Below are positions 1 through 8,735 of a stretch of DNA of 64,000 nt, piece after piece (positions within the stretch are counted from its first letter, which is position 1; each line of letters starts with the position of its first letter). A model generated the notes under the pieces. That model saw only the letters and a program-made list of their open reading frames with translations. It was not told the origin of the DNA and made no database searches. Source of the DNA: JACKII01 sp965222315 (GTDB taxonomy: Bacteria > Pseudomonadota > Alphaproteobacteria > Bin95). The translations under genes and the position numbers were made by a program. The DNA lies in the NCBI GenBank assembly GCA_965222315.1, contig OZ244951.1, positions 3,844,001-3,908,000 on the forward strand, given 5' to 3'.

Positions 1-351
1 GCTTGGAGCCTGGCTGCACTTTGGGTCGGCTACGTTGTCGCAACGTCGGTCAACCGGACAGACGGCCCCGCCAATTTCACAATCATAAATTGATATCGCA
101 CCTGCATATAACTGTAAATAAATTCCGAAGAATCCACCAAAATTGCCAATTTATCCAAATTTTGCATGTTATTGTATCCGTAATCTGCATAGTTTAGACA
201 AACTCTTTAGTATTAATCCAAGTTAATTCGTTAAGTATAGCATTCTAATTCCTACGATCCCTCAGTAAAATACGATAGACTGAGATATTCTCTAGAATCA
301 GACTAATTTATTATTGAATCTCGTCTCTCAATCTGCTGTTAATTTTTAAAA
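1..351. other. AT-rich intergenic leader
   Basis: No convincing gene. From about base 85 the DNA is strongly AT-rich, unlike the G+C-rich rest of the window. The first 80 bases are G+C-richer and hold a perfect 6-bp inverted repeat, ACGTTG/CAACGT, at 32-46 with a 3-base loop. The AT-rich part probably carries the promoter of the SBBP gene that follows. No clear Shine-Dalgarno is seen directly before the ATG at 352. Confidence 0.5.
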
Positions 352-3096
352 ATGGAACCAAAGCATGCAACTAATGCATGCAAATCACCTATCAGGATCG
401 GAGAAGAAGCAGTGACCAACTTAGGGGCCACATCAGCCGGCGAAATCAACCTCATCGAATTTTCCGAATATTTTTATGAAAACACAGAATTGAATGACCC
501 GTTTCTGGAATTTTCATTCTCTGCCGAGTTTCTGGAAAATTTGTTCGATACAATCGACAGTTACGAAGCAGACCTCCCATTCACTGCCACGTCGGAACTC
601 GGCCTTTGGCTGGATGCGCTTTCTGATGAGCTTCAATCGGCGCCCGCTTTGCACTCCGGCACGTTGGATGACGGCGGCGATGGATATTCAGATAGTTATA
701 CCCTCCTGGATGATGGGAGCATTTGGAAGCAAGACGCCGCAGTTGCCACGGCTCACCAATCCGATACGGCCAGCATAGACCCACTGCCTGAGAGCGCGGC
801 ACCGGCTGACATCGCATTCACCGGTTCCTCCGCGGACTTCTCGACATCGGTCACCGCCGATCTAGCTTCCTCGCCGGTGAAGTATAAGCTCGGCTTCGCC
901 ACCTATGTCGATGGCAGCATGACCGACCTGGTGCGCGATATCGCGACGGACGCCGACGGCAACGTCTATATCACAGGCGGCACCGAAGCTTTCGACTTGA
1001 TCCCGATTACCGATGGTAACGATTACTTCAACCCCGACGGGCCGGATAACAGCGGTTGGTTCCGCCCGCAGGATGTTTTTGTTCATAAATACGACAAAGA
1101 CGGGAATTTGATCTGGGCGACCCGGATCGGCGGTTTAAACTACGACCGCGCCTACGCGATCGAAGTGGACGCCAATGGCGGCGTCTATGTCGCCGGCCGT
1201 GCCGGAGATGGCTTCTTTACCACCGGCAATGCGCTCCAGGAGGAGTTCGGCGGAAATACCGGTCCCTCGGAAAACCGCCCCTACGGACCGCAAGACGGCT
1301 TCGTCTCCAAACTGGATGCCGATACCGGCCAACTCGCCTGGTCCACCTACTTCGGCGGCGCCGGCGGGGAGATTGTCCGGGACATTGATGTCGGTCCCGA
1401 CGGCGTTATCCATATCGGCCAGACATACACCGGCGAGAGCGCCGGTCAGCATATCTCTGGCGACGCCCTGAATCCCAATCTCACGGGCCAGACTGACGAG
1501 ATTTACGCGCAGTTGTCCAATGACGGTTCGACACTGCTCTACGGTACTTATGTCGGCGGAACGAACCAGACCACAAAAAGCGCCAACCCGGCCGTGATCG
1601 TTGATGCCAATGGCGACATCAACATGATCATGTACACCGACGACACCGATGCCTTTACCACTGCCGGCGCATTTCAAACCACGGTGGCGGGCGAAGACGA
1701 CCTCTATCTGGTCAAATATGACGGCTCGACCGATGGCCGGACCATCAAGAGCGCGACGTACTTTGGCACGGAAGGGCGGGAGATTCTGGAGACTCACAAT
1801 CTCGCAATAGATCCGTCCGGTAACTTTATCGTTTCAGGCGAGACGACCGGCAAAAAGCTGCCAAACACGGCGGACGGCTTCCAGCCCAATCAAGGCGGCG
1901 GCATCACCGACGGCTTCATCTCGATCATCTCCGCCGACGGATCGACCGTCCTTGCCTCAACCTTCTTTGGCGGATCGGGCCGTGATCTGATCGAAGGCAT
2001 CTTCTATACAGACGAGGGCATATTCGTAACCGGCACGACCGATTCCGATGATCTGCCAGTAACCGACACATCGACAGTCGGCGGCTACAACGCCGGCAAC
2101 GATGGATTCCTGGCCCTATTCAGCCACGACCTCAGCACCCTGAAATACGCCACCTACTATGGCGGAAATGGCGACGATGCCGCCCGCGCCGTGCACGTCT
2201 CGGACACGGGCGAAGTCTATCTGGGCGGGGTCACACGATCCGACGACCTGCCGTTGCTGAATCCAGACCAGTCAACGAAAACCACTTTTTTCGCCTCGGG
2301 CTTCCTCGCACAATTCGTGATCGACGACACTCCTCCAACGGCAGGCAGTGCGATCTCCGTAACAGCGAGTGCCAGGATAGACGGCGGTCCCGCGGAAGCT
2401 TGGGTGCTGGTGAATGGGGCGATCGTAGGCGAGATCATTGTCACGGCCGACCGAAACCTGGGCGAGACACAGACATTTAGTGTCGATGCAGGAAAAATCT
2501 TATCTGCAGCCGATACCATCGAAGTCCGGTACCACAATGATCTCTATAAGCCATGGAAAGGAGAAGACCGGAATCTTTTCCTCCAAGAGATATCCGTTGA
2601 CGGAAATCCTCTTTTCCTGGGCAATGCAGAACTGACCGCACGCCATGCCGAGTACAACTCATCAGTCGACACGATTGTGCTCGCCTCAGATGGCGGCGCA
2701 GTGCTGGGGGCCGACGATATCGCCACAAGCATCGTTACGCTGAACGGTTGTGCCGATCTGTTCAATGGCGCGCCCATCGTCGAAGTTTACCTCAACGGCA
2801 ATTCCATTGGTCAGGCAACGGTGCAGGCCGACCGAAGCGCCGGTCAAACGGCCCAGTTCGATTTCGGCGCTTCGGAGTTGATCGACTCCGGTGACGTGCT
2901 GGAGTTCCGCTACGTGAACGACGCTTACGGCGGGACTGATGGTGACCGGAATGTCTATTTCGACGAGGTATTAGTTGACGATACCGCAATCGACATGAGC
3001 GCCGTCCAAATCACCGCAACGCACGGCAATTACAATCAAGTGGAGGACTTTGTCGTTCTGTCTTCGGAAGGCAGCGCGATCTTCGATATCCTGTAA
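352..3096 (+). CDS. SBBP beta-propeller protein with two C-terminal CBM-like domains
   Basis: A 914-residue acidic, probably extracellular protein. Residues about 180-660 hold seven repeats of the SBBP type, each with a strand like ATYFGG or ATYYGG followed by D..G..Y..G.T, as expected for a seven-bladed propeller. Two similar modules follow (about 665-765 and 785-905). Each has a V.VNG or VYLNG strand, a VRY/FRY..D strand and an EDRN or GDRN turn before an acidic strand, resembling Ca-dependent xylan-binding CBMs. There is no Sec signal peptide. An acidic N-terminus and a hydrophobic C-terminal tail (FDIL) would fit type I secretion, but no transporter is nearby. The first about 200 codons are less G+C-rich than the rest. 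Domain assignment is by pattern; the ligand is unknown. Confidence 0.8.
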   Translation: MEPKHATNACKSPIRIGEEAVTNLGATSAGEINLIEFSEYFYENTELNDPFLEFSFSAEFLENLFDTIDSYEADLPFTATSELGLWLDALSDELQSAPALHSGTLDDGGDGYSDSYTLLDDGSIWKQDAAVATAHQSDTASIDPLPESAAPADIAFTGSSADFSTSVTADLASSPVKYKLGFATYVDGSMTDLVRDIATDADGNVYITGGTEAFDLIPITDGNDYFNPDGPDNSGWFRPQDVFVHKYDKDGNLIWATRIGGLNYDRAYAIEVDANGGVYVAGRAGDGFFTTGNALQEEFGGNTGPSENRPYGPQDGFVSKLDADTGQLAWSTYFGGAGGEIVRDIDVGPDGVIHIGQTYTGESAGQHISGDALNPNLTGQTDEIYAQLSNDGSTLLYGTYVGGTNQTTKSANPAVIVDANGDINMIMYTDDTDAFTTAGAFQTTVAGEDDLYLVKYDGSTDGRTIKSATYFGTEGREILETHNLAIDPSGNFIVSGETTGKKLPNTADGFQPNQGGGITDGFISIISADGSTVLASTFFGGSGRDLIEGIFYTDEGIFVTGTTDSDDLPVTDTSTVGGYNAGNDGFLALFSHDLSTLKYATYYGGNGDDAARAVHVSDTGEVYLGGVTRSDDLPLLNPDQSTKTTFFASGFLAQFVIDDTPPTAGSAISVTASARIDGGPAEAWVLVNGAIVGEIIVTADRNLGETQTFSVDAGKILSAADTIEVRYHNDLYKPWKGEDRNLFLQEISVDGNPLFLGNAELTARHAEYNSSVDTIVLASDGGAVLGADDIATSIVTLNGCADLFNGAPIVEVYLNGNSIGQATVQADRSAGQTAQFDFGASELIDSGDVLEFRYVNDAYGGTDGDRNVYFDEVLVDDTAIDMSAVQITATHGNYNQVEDFVVLSSEGSAIFDIL

Positions 3097-3128
3097 CAAA
3101 CGACGTCAAGTAAAGGGGCGAGCTTCCG

Positions 3129-4475
3129 CTAAGGCCGCCCCGCCAGGAAACGGTCCAGCATCTCCCGGCTCTGGCCGAGATAGTTCACCGGATCGCAGAG
3201 TCTGACCAATTCTGCATCCGACAGTTTGCCCGCAATATCCTCCGACTGGCGCAGCGCTTCCAGCAGGCTCAGCCCATGCTCGTTCGCCGCGCGGCAAGCG
3301 TCGTAAACCACGTCGTGCGCCGTGTTTCGCCCCAGCGCCGGGGCGAGGCCCATCATGACGGCCTCGGAGACGATCAGGCCGCCCGTCATGTCCAGGTTCC
3401 GGCGCATCCGCTCCGGTTGGACCTGAAGCCCGGCCAGCATGAAGTTCGCCTGATGCAGCACGCCTGCCGATAGCACAAACGCCTCCGGCACCGCGAGCCA
3501 CTCGGCGTGCCAGGGGCCGGTGGCGCGCTCGAAGTCGGCGGCCATGGCGTCCATGACCACGGCGGCGTGCTGGCGGATAACCTTGCCCGCCCCCAGGATC
3601 AACTCGCAGGAAATCGGATTGCGCTTCTGCGGCATGGTGGAAGAACCGCCTCGGCCCGGCACGAAGGGCTCGAACGCCTCCCCTGTCTCGGTCGTCATCA
3701 TCAGCATGATGTCGGTTGCGATCTTCGAGAGCGTGCCGCTGACAAGCCCCAGGAAGTTGACGCTTTCCGCCACGCCGTCTCGCGCCACATGCCATGGCAT
3801 CGACGGGCGGCCGAGCCCCAGTTCGTCCATTAATGCGTCCGAGACAGCCAGCCCATTCTCACCGAGGGAGGCCAGCGTGCCCGCCGCGCCCGCGAATTGG
3901 CCGAGTTCGACCCTGGGGCGCAATTGCGCCAGCCGCTCACGGTGCCGGTCGATGGCCGAGAGCCAGACCCCGGCCTTGTAGCCAAACGTCACCGGCAGCG
4001 CGTGTTGCAAGTGCGTGCGCCCCGCCATAACCGAGTCGCGATGCTCCACCGCGAGTTTGGCCAGGTGCCCGGCGAGCGCATCCAATTCCTGCTCTACGAT
4101 GCCGAGCGCCGCCTGCAATTGCAGCGCCAGACCGGAATCCATAATGTCCTGGGTGGTCGCCCCCCAATGGGCGAACTCGCCTTCCTTGTTCGGGCAGGCC
4201 TTGGCGATGGCTCGCACCAACGGCAGGATTGGATAGCCGACAATCTCCGTCTGCTCCTTTACCGCCGCCATATCGAGATTTTCAACCTTCGCCGCCGCCG
4301 CGATGGCGTCCGCCGCGTCCTGGGGAATTAATCCCAGCCGCGCCTGCACGATGGCCAGCGCCGCCTCCACTCGGCAGTAGGAGCCGAGCATCCCTTCGTC
4401 GGAAAAGACGGCGCGCATCGCCGCTGTTCCGAACAGGTCGCGGAAAATGGCGGAATCGATCATGGAAACGGGCAT
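3129..4475 (-). CDS. class-II fumarase/aspartase family lyase, PcaB-like
   Basis: 448 residues from the ATG at 4475, which has AGGGA about 8 bases upstream; an in-frame ATG at 4523 is less likely. The protein shows all three superfamily motifs: GATTQD (105-110), GRTHLQHALP (152-161) and the signature GGSSTMPQKRNP (276-287) with its flexible-loop serine. The closest families are 3-carboxy-cis,cis-muconate cycloisomerase (PcaB, protocatechuate branch of the beta-ketoadipate pathway) and adenylosuccinate-lyase-like enzymes. No pcaG, pcaH, pcaC or pcaD lies adjacent, so the substrate is not certain. A PcaF-type thiolase is encoded about 9 kb away at 13807. It is divergent from the HAD gene at 4565. 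Confidence 0.8.
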   Translation of the reverse strand: MPVSMIDSAIFRDLFGTAAMRAVFSDEGMLGSYCRVEAALAIVQARLGLIPQDAADAIAAAAKVENLDMAAVKEQTEIVGYPILPLVRAIAKACPNKEGEFAHWGATTQDIMDSGLALQLQAALGIVEQELDALAGHLAKLAVEHRDSVMAGRTHLQHALPVTFGYKAGVWLSAIDRHRERLAQLRPRVELGQFAGAAGTLASLGENGLAVSDALMDELGLGRPSMPWHVARDGVAESVNFLGLVSGTLSKIATDIMLMMTTETGEAFEPFVPGRGGSSTMPQKRNPISCELILGAGKVIRQHAAVVMDAMAADFERATGPWHAEWLAVPEAFVLSAGVLHQANFMLAGLQVQPERMRRNLDMTGGLIVSEAVMMGLAPALGRNTAHDVVYDACRAANEHGLSLLEALRQSEDIAGKLSDAELVRLCDPVNYLGQSREMLDRFLAGRP

Positions 4476-4564
4476 AACGTGGTCCCTATTTGGGGCGGAC
4501 AAATTCGAGGGAAGCGGATACATTCCGGCATATCTTAACGTAGTCTCCGGATAAAGGCAGACCC

Positions 4565-5275
4565 ATGGAAAACGTAAAAGCCCTCATCTACGACGTGTTC
4601 GGCACCGTGGTCGACTGGCGGCGCGGCATCGCTGGCGACGCCAAGGCCATTCTGGGCGCCAAAGGCTATGATCTGGACTGGGAGGCATTCGCCGACGCCT
4701 GGCGGGGACGCTATCAGCCCAGCATGGAACGCATCCGCTCCGGGGAGCGGGGCTTCACCAAGCTGGACGTCCTGCACCGCGAGAACCTGTTAGAGATCCT
4801 GCCGGATTTCGGTGTCAGCGGTCTGTCGGAAGCGGAAATCGACCACCTGAACACCGCCTGGCACCGCCTGCCGCCCTGGCCGGACTCGGTGCCCGGCCTG
4901 ATCCGGCTGAAAACCAAGTTCATCATCGGCACGCAGTCGAACGGCAATATTGCGCTGATGGTTAACATGGCGAAGCATGGCGGCCTGCCCTGGGACGTGA
5001 TCCTGGGTTCGGAGGTCGTGCAGGCCTACAAACCCCAACCGGAAGCCTATACCCGCGCTTGTGAGGCATTGGGGCTGAAGCCGGACCAGGTGATGATGGT
5101 AGCGGCCCATACCAACGACCTGCTGGCCGCACAAAAACAGGGTTTGCGAACGGCCTTCGTCGCCCGGCCGCTGGAGTTCGGTACCAAGAACCTGAAAGCT
5201 GACATCGAGCCCCACCCGAGCATGGATGTCTCCGCCTGGAGCTTTACCGAACTGGCCGACAAGCTCGGCTGCTAA
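4565..5275 (+). CDS. haloacid dehalogenase, type II (HAD superfamily)
   Basis: 236 residues, the usual length for L-2-haloacid dehalogenase-like proteins. Asp10 in YDVFGTVVD is the HAD nucleophile. A QSNGN segment follows the cap, a Lys lies in AYKPQPEAY, and MMVAAHTNDLLAA corresponds to the conserved loop near the C-terminus of type II dehalogenases. Predicted to hydrolyse a small 2-haloacid or a related phosphate ester in the cytoplasm; real substrates of this family are often unknown. It is the first gene of a packed + strand run: its TAA overlaps the ATG of the GNAT gene by one base (TAATG), suggesting translational coupling. Confidence 0.85.
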   Translation: MENVKALIYDVFGTVVDWRRGIAGDAKAILGAKGYDLDWEAFADAWRGRYQPSMERIRSGERGFTKLDVLHRENLLEILPDFGVSGLSEAEIDHLNTAWHRLPPWPDSVPGLIRLKTKFIIGTQSNGNIALMVNMAKHGGLPWDVILGSEVVQAYKPQPEAYTRACEALGLKPDQVMMVAAHTNDLLAAQKQGLRTAFVARPLEFGTKNLKADIEPHPSMDVSAWSFTELADKLGC

Positions 5276-5709
5276 TGCCCATCCGCCCCTATGCACGAGC
5301 CGATCGCGCCGCCGTCCTGGCACTTTGGGAGGCGTGCGGCCTGACACGCCCCTGGAATCCGCCGGAGGGCGACCTGGACCGGGCGCTGGAAGGCCCCTCC
5401 TCCACCATATTGGTTGCCGAGAAAGACGGGGCAGTCCAGGGCTCCGCCATGGTTGGCGATGACGGCCACCGGGGCTGGGTCTACTACCTATCGGTCCAAC
5501 CAACCCTCCAGAAATCCGGCCTCGGCCAGGCCCTCATGACCGCGGCGGAAGACTGGTTGCGCGCCCGCGGCGTCCGCAAGATCGAGCTGATGGTACGCAC
5601 CGCCAATGACGCGGTTCTGGGCTTCTACGAGGCCATCGGCTATGGGCAGGAGCCCGTCACCGTGCTATCGCGCTGGCTGATCGATGATCCCAAGGGAAAG
5701 GCTTCCTAG
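5275..5709 (+). CDS. GNAT family N-acetyltransferase (YpeA-like)
   Basis: 144 residues. The N-terminus IRPYARADRAAVLALWEACG and the acetyl-CoA-binding stretch around residues 78-95 (VQPTLQKSGLGQALMTAAE, a version of the Q/RxxGxG/A loop) are typical of the single-domain GNAT fold. FYEAIGY near the C-terminus is the usual GNAT beta-bulge motif. It resembles the YpeA group, whose acceptor is not established. The start overlaps the HAD stop by one base and its own TAG overlaps the GTG of the next gene (TAGTG), so all three are probably cotranslated. Confidence 0.85.
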   Translation: MPIRPYARADRAAVLALWEACGLTRPWNPPEGDLDRALEGPSSTILVAEKDGAVQGSAMVGDDGHRGWVYYLSVQPTLQKSGLGQALMTAAEDWLRARGVRKIELMVRTANDAVLGFYEAIGYGQEPVTVLSRWLIDDPKGKAS

Positions 5710-6107
5710 TGCGCGGACCCGTGCAATTCCTGCTCGACGCCAATGGCCGTCCGCAATACGCGGTGCTGCCGATTGAGGATTATTGGGCGCTGACCGGCGA
5801 CTCAGGCCCCGACGCGCCGGCACAGCGGCAAGACGAACCGAAAGACCCGCTCGGCCGGGACGCGCCGCCGGTGGAGGTGCCGCCGGAAGTGGAACAGGCT
5901 ATCGCTCAGGGGTTGCACCCCATTGCCGCCTGGCGCTCCTACCGCGGTTTAACACAAGAAATTTTGGCTGGCTGGATCGGCTTCGAGGAAGAGGACATCG
6001 CCTATTTCGAAGAGAACGATGCGGTTCCCACCGTCGAAATCCTCCAGATGATCGCGAACGCACTGGACGTACCGGTCCAGGCGCTGCTCTCTCCTCAGGA
6101 GGATTAA
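5709..6107 (+). CDS. HTH (XRE-type) protein with antitoxin-like N-terminus
   Basis: 132 residues from a GTG that overlaps the previous stop. The N-terminus (VQFLLDANGRPQYAVLPIEDYWAL) resembles the strand-helix start of Phd/prevent-host-death antitoxins. After an acidic Pro-rich linker, residues about 72-130 form a Cro/XRE-like HTH: a YRGLTQEILAGWIGFEEEDIAYFEE core and a final LQMIANALDVPVQALL helix. No toxin gene lies next to it: the neighbours are GNAT and CofC. It may be an autoregulator of this small operon. The function is inferred from fold only. Confidence 0.65.
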   Translation: MRGPVQFLLDANGRPQYAVLPIEDYWALTGDSGPDAPAQRQDEPKDPLGRDAPPVEVPPEVEQAIAQGLHPIAAWRSYRGLTQEILAGWIGFEEEDIAYFEENDAVPTVEILQMIANALDVPVQALLSPQED

Positions 6108-6112
6108 CGGCA

Positions 6113-6784
6113 ATGTGGGGCGTTCTGCCGGTCAAGAATTTCGAGAACGCAAAGACCCGGCTTGCGCCAGCATTGACGCCAGCACAGCGACAGCAACTGT
6201 TCCGGCTGATGGTCGAAGACGTGCTCGCCGCCATGTGCGCCAGCGACCTGGAGGGCGTATTGTTATTGACCAATGAGCCGGAAGCCGTGGCCCTCGCGGC
6301 CCAGTACGGCGCGCGGGTCGAAGGCGAGCCGGAAAACCAAGGCCAATCAGAGGCCGTGATGCGCGCTATGCAGATACTGGAGGCGGAAGGCGTCACCGCC
6401 GCCCTGCAACTGCCGGGCGACATCCCCGGCGTCTCCGCGGCGGAGATCAACTGGCTGATCCAAGCGCACCGGGCGCGCGGCAACCGCGCCATGACCATCG
6501 TGCAAGGCCATGACGGGAAAGGCTCGAACGCGCTGGCAGTCTCGCCGCCGACGCTGATGCCATTTCATTTCGGCCACGACAGCTTCGGTCCGCATCTGGC
6601 GGAAGCGCGCGCAGCAGGCGTCGAGCCAGTGATCTTGGACGGTCTGCCCGGCATCGCGCTGGACGTGGATACTGGCGGGGATCTGGCCAAGCTGCTGATC
6701 GGGAAATGGGGGCCGAGCAAAGCGGTTGACTGGGCCGTGAAGCAGCCCTTTGCCCAGCCAAATACGCCAAATAGCAAAGGTTAA
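6113..6784 (+). CDS. cofC: 2-phospho-L-lactate guanylyltransferase-like protein (CofC/FbiD family)
   Basis: 223 residues. Start chosen at the ATG at 6113, preceded at 9 bases by a strong AGGAGGA (6097-6103); the reading frame is open far upstream but overlaps the HTH gene. CofC features: LPVKNFENAKTRLAPALT (nucleotide-binding N-terminus with K and R), LPGDIPGV (metal/nucleotide site) and GSNALAVSPP ... FGHDSFGPHLAEA ... ALDVDTGGDL. The family activates 2-phospho-L-lactate, phosphoenolpyruvate or 3-phosphoglycerate with GTP, the first committed step of coenzyme F420 synthesis. No cofD, cofE or cofG/H is in the window. F420 synthesis is patchy in Proteobacteria, so the gene hints at a less usual cofactor. 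Confidence 0.8.
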   Translation: MWGVLPVKNFENAKTRLAPALTPAQRQQLFRLMVEDVLAAMCASDLEGVLLLTNEPEAVALAAQYGARVEGEPENQGQSEAVMRAMQILEAEGVTAALQLPGDIPGVSAAEINWLIQAHRARGNRAMTIVQGHDGKGSNALAVSPPTLMPFHFGHDSFGPHLAEARAAGVEPVILDGLPGIALDVDTGGDLAKLLIGKWGPSKAVDWAVKQPFAQPNTPNSKG

Positions 6785-6844
6785 TAGTAAACAGAGTAAT
6801 TCCGTAGGGTCGACAAAGCACGGACTTCCGGCGCAAACTCCATC

Positions 6845-7669
6845 ATGCGTTCCGTTCTCCGATCTATTGCCGTCTTTACTCTCCTGGCGTCGCTCGGGAG
6901 CGCATTTGCGCACGCAGAGACCGACGTCGATATCGAACTGTTTCTGGCCGTCGACGTTTCCCGTTCCATGAACCCACGCGAGTTGGAAATCCAACGGCGC
7001 GGCTATGCGGAGGCGCTGACCCACCCGGACGTAATCAAGGCCATCCAGGGCGGCTGGATCGGACTGGCCGCGATAACCTATGTCGAATGGGCGGGCGCGG
7101 GATCGCAGCGGGTCGTCGTCGATTGGACCTTGGTCAAGGACGCGGCAGATGCGGCGGCCATAGCGTCCAGACTCACCACGCACTTTGTGAACACCATGCG
7201 GCGTACTTCAATCTCCAGCGTCCTCGACTATGCGTCTGCAAGCTTCGAGGACAATGGCTTCCGGGGAACACGGCGGGTGATCGACGTGTCGGGCGACGGA
7301 CCGAACAACAGCGGCCGTCCTGTTCACTATGCCCGCGACGACGCCACCGCACGCGGCATCATCATCAACGGCTTGCCGCTCATGACGCGGGAAGGCATGG
7401 GCTCCCGCTGGCATATTGAAGAACTGGACCAGTACTATTTCGACTGTGTGATCGGCGGCCCCGGCGCTTTTGTCATTCCGGTGCTCGAATGGCAGCATTT
7501 CCCGGAAGCAGTGCGGCGCAAACTGGTACTGGAACTGGCCATGCCACTCCTGCCAACACCGGTGCGGTCAAAACCGCCGCAATCCTTGTTCCACCGGGCG
7601 CAGGACAACACTTTCGATTGCCTGATCGGCGAGAAAATCTGGGACAGCATCATGGGCGGTTATCCCTGA
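6845..7669 (+). CDS. DUF1194 (von Willebrand A-like) secreted protein
   Basis: 274 residues with a clear Sec signal peptide (MRSVLRSIAVFTLLASLGSAFAHA, cleavage around residue 24). The mature N-terminus VDIELFLAVDVSRSMNP contains a DxSxS MIDAS motif, and a second acidic site lies in VIDVSGDGPNN, as in vWA domains. Length and sequence match the DUF1194 family, common in Alphaproteobacteria and without known function; a periplasmic metal-dependent adhesion or binding role is the family-level inference. It stands alone between cofC and the convergent fds operon. Confidence 0.85.
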   Translation: MRSVLRSIAVFTLLASLGSAFAHAETDVDIELFLAVDVSRSMNPRELEIQRRGYAEALTHPDVIKAIQGGWIGLAAITYVEWAGAGSQRVVVDWTLVKDAADAAAIASRLTTHFVNTMRRTSISSVLDYASASFEDNGFRGTRRVIDVSGDGPNNSGRPVHYARDDATARGIIINGLPLMTREGMGSRWHIEELDQYYFDCVIGGPGAFVIPVLEWQHFPEAVRRKLVLELAMPLLPTPVRSKPPQSLFHRAQDNTFDCLIGEKIWDSIMGGYP

Positions 7670-7697
7670 TGCGCCGTCCACAAACGACTCTCGCCGA

Positions 7698-7907
7698 TTA
7701 GGCGAGACGCTCCGCAGCCAACCGGGCAATGGGCGACAGGCCTTCCGCGTTATCTTCGGCAAGCAGTTTTAGAAGCCCGTCCCGCATCCGTGGCTCCCAA
7801 AACCGCTGGATGTGACTGGCGGTTTCCGCGGCAGCTTCGTCTTCGGGCAGGCTGCCGAAGTTCGCCGCAATCTGGTTTGCCATACGGATCAGGGCCTCGT
7901 CGCTCAT
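7698..7907 (-). CDS. fdsD: formate dehydrogenase delta subunit
   Basis: 69 residues, the last gene of the fds operon. The sequence starts MSDEALIRMANQIAANFGSL and has the IQRFWEPRMRD motif of FdsD/FdhD-delta proteins, short subunits needed for activity or maturation of soluble NAD-dependent formate dehydrogenases. Its ATG overlaps the fdhD stop by four bases (ATGA at 7904-7907), so translation is probably coupled. No catalytic residues are expected. Confidence 0.9.
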   Translation of the reverse strand: MSDEALIRMANQIAANFGSLPEDEAAAETASHIQRFWEPRMRDGLLKLLAEDNAEGLSPIARLAAERLA

Positions 7908-8728
7908 GGAGACCTTGCCGGAACTGCATCCGCCGGGAAATGCATGACGGCCTCACCGGAGCGGGCGAACAGCGCCATGCCGGCTGCCCGCGCCGTCCGC
8001 AGCGCCAACGCGCTAGGGGCGGAGACCGCCGCGAGCGAGGGTGCGCCGATGGCGGCGGCCTTCTGCACCATCTCCACACTCACCCGGCTGGACAGCAGCA
8101 CGAACCCCGCCGACGCGTCCCGTCCCGCCCGCGCCAGCGCGCCCGCCAGTTTGTCGAGGGCGTTATGACGGCCAATGTCCTCGCGGACCACTTGAATGGT
8201 CCCAAAGAGGTCGCAAAAGGCGGCCGCATGTGTCGTTCGGTTGGCGAGGTTCATTTGCTGCGCCGGCCCGAGCGCGGCAAAAGCCACCTCCAGGGCGCGC
8301 AGGTCCGGCAGCGTTCCCGAGACCTGGCGCGGCTTGGGCAGGGCGGCCTTGATGGTTTGCGCCCCACAGACCCCACAGCCTGAGCGACTGGCGAACGTGC
8401 GGCGGCGGTCCTCAATCCGCGAGGCAAGCTGGGGCGCGATCATCAAATTGACCAGCAAGCCATCCGCCGCCTCCCCGATCCGCAGACTCTCGATCTCCTC
8501 CAGACGTCCGACAATGCCCTCGGTAATCGCAAAGCCGACTGCGAAATCTTCCAGGTCGGCCGGCGTCATCATCATGACAGCAAAGTTCTGGCCGTTAAGC
8601 AGGATGGCGACCGGTGTTTCTTCCGCCAGATGCCAGCAGGCCGGCGCAGCCCCCGACGCGGTCAGCACTTGCCCTTCCGCCCGCGGCGACGTGTCGGTTG
8701 CCTGATCAAGGTTGCTGCGGACCTCCAT
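7904..8728 (-). CDS. fdhD: formate dehydrogenase accessory sulfurtransferase FdhD
   Basis: 274 residues from the ATG at 8728, eight bases beyond the fdsA stop; an in-frame ATG at 8758 would overlap fdsA by 23 bases. FdhD transfers sulfur from a cysteine desulfurase to the Mo-bis-MGD cofactor before insertion into the formate dehydrogenase. Seen here: the EEETPVA-like segment (AEETPVAILLNG), the FAVGFAITEGI motif and the catalytic CxxC loop GSGCGVCG, followed by the C-terminal GRHNALDKLAGA and LSSRVSVEMVQKAA stretches typical of the family. Within the operon it sits between the catalytic subunit and fdsD, the usual alphaproteobacterial order. Confidence 0.93.
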   Translation of the reverse strand: MEVRSNLDQATDTSPRAEGQVLTASGAAPACWHLAEETPVAILLNGQNFAVMMMTPADLEDFAVGFAITEGIVGRLEEIESLRIGEAADGLLVNLMIAPQLASRIEDRRRTFASRSGCGVCGAQTIKAALPKPRQVSGTLPDLRALEVAFAALGPAQQMNLANRTTHAAAFCDLFGTIQVVREDIGRHNALDKLAGALARAGRDASAGFVLLSSRVSVEMVQKAAAIGAPSLAAVSAPSALALRTARAAGMALFARSGEAVMHFPADAVPARSP

Positions 8729-8735
8729 CCGGCTG

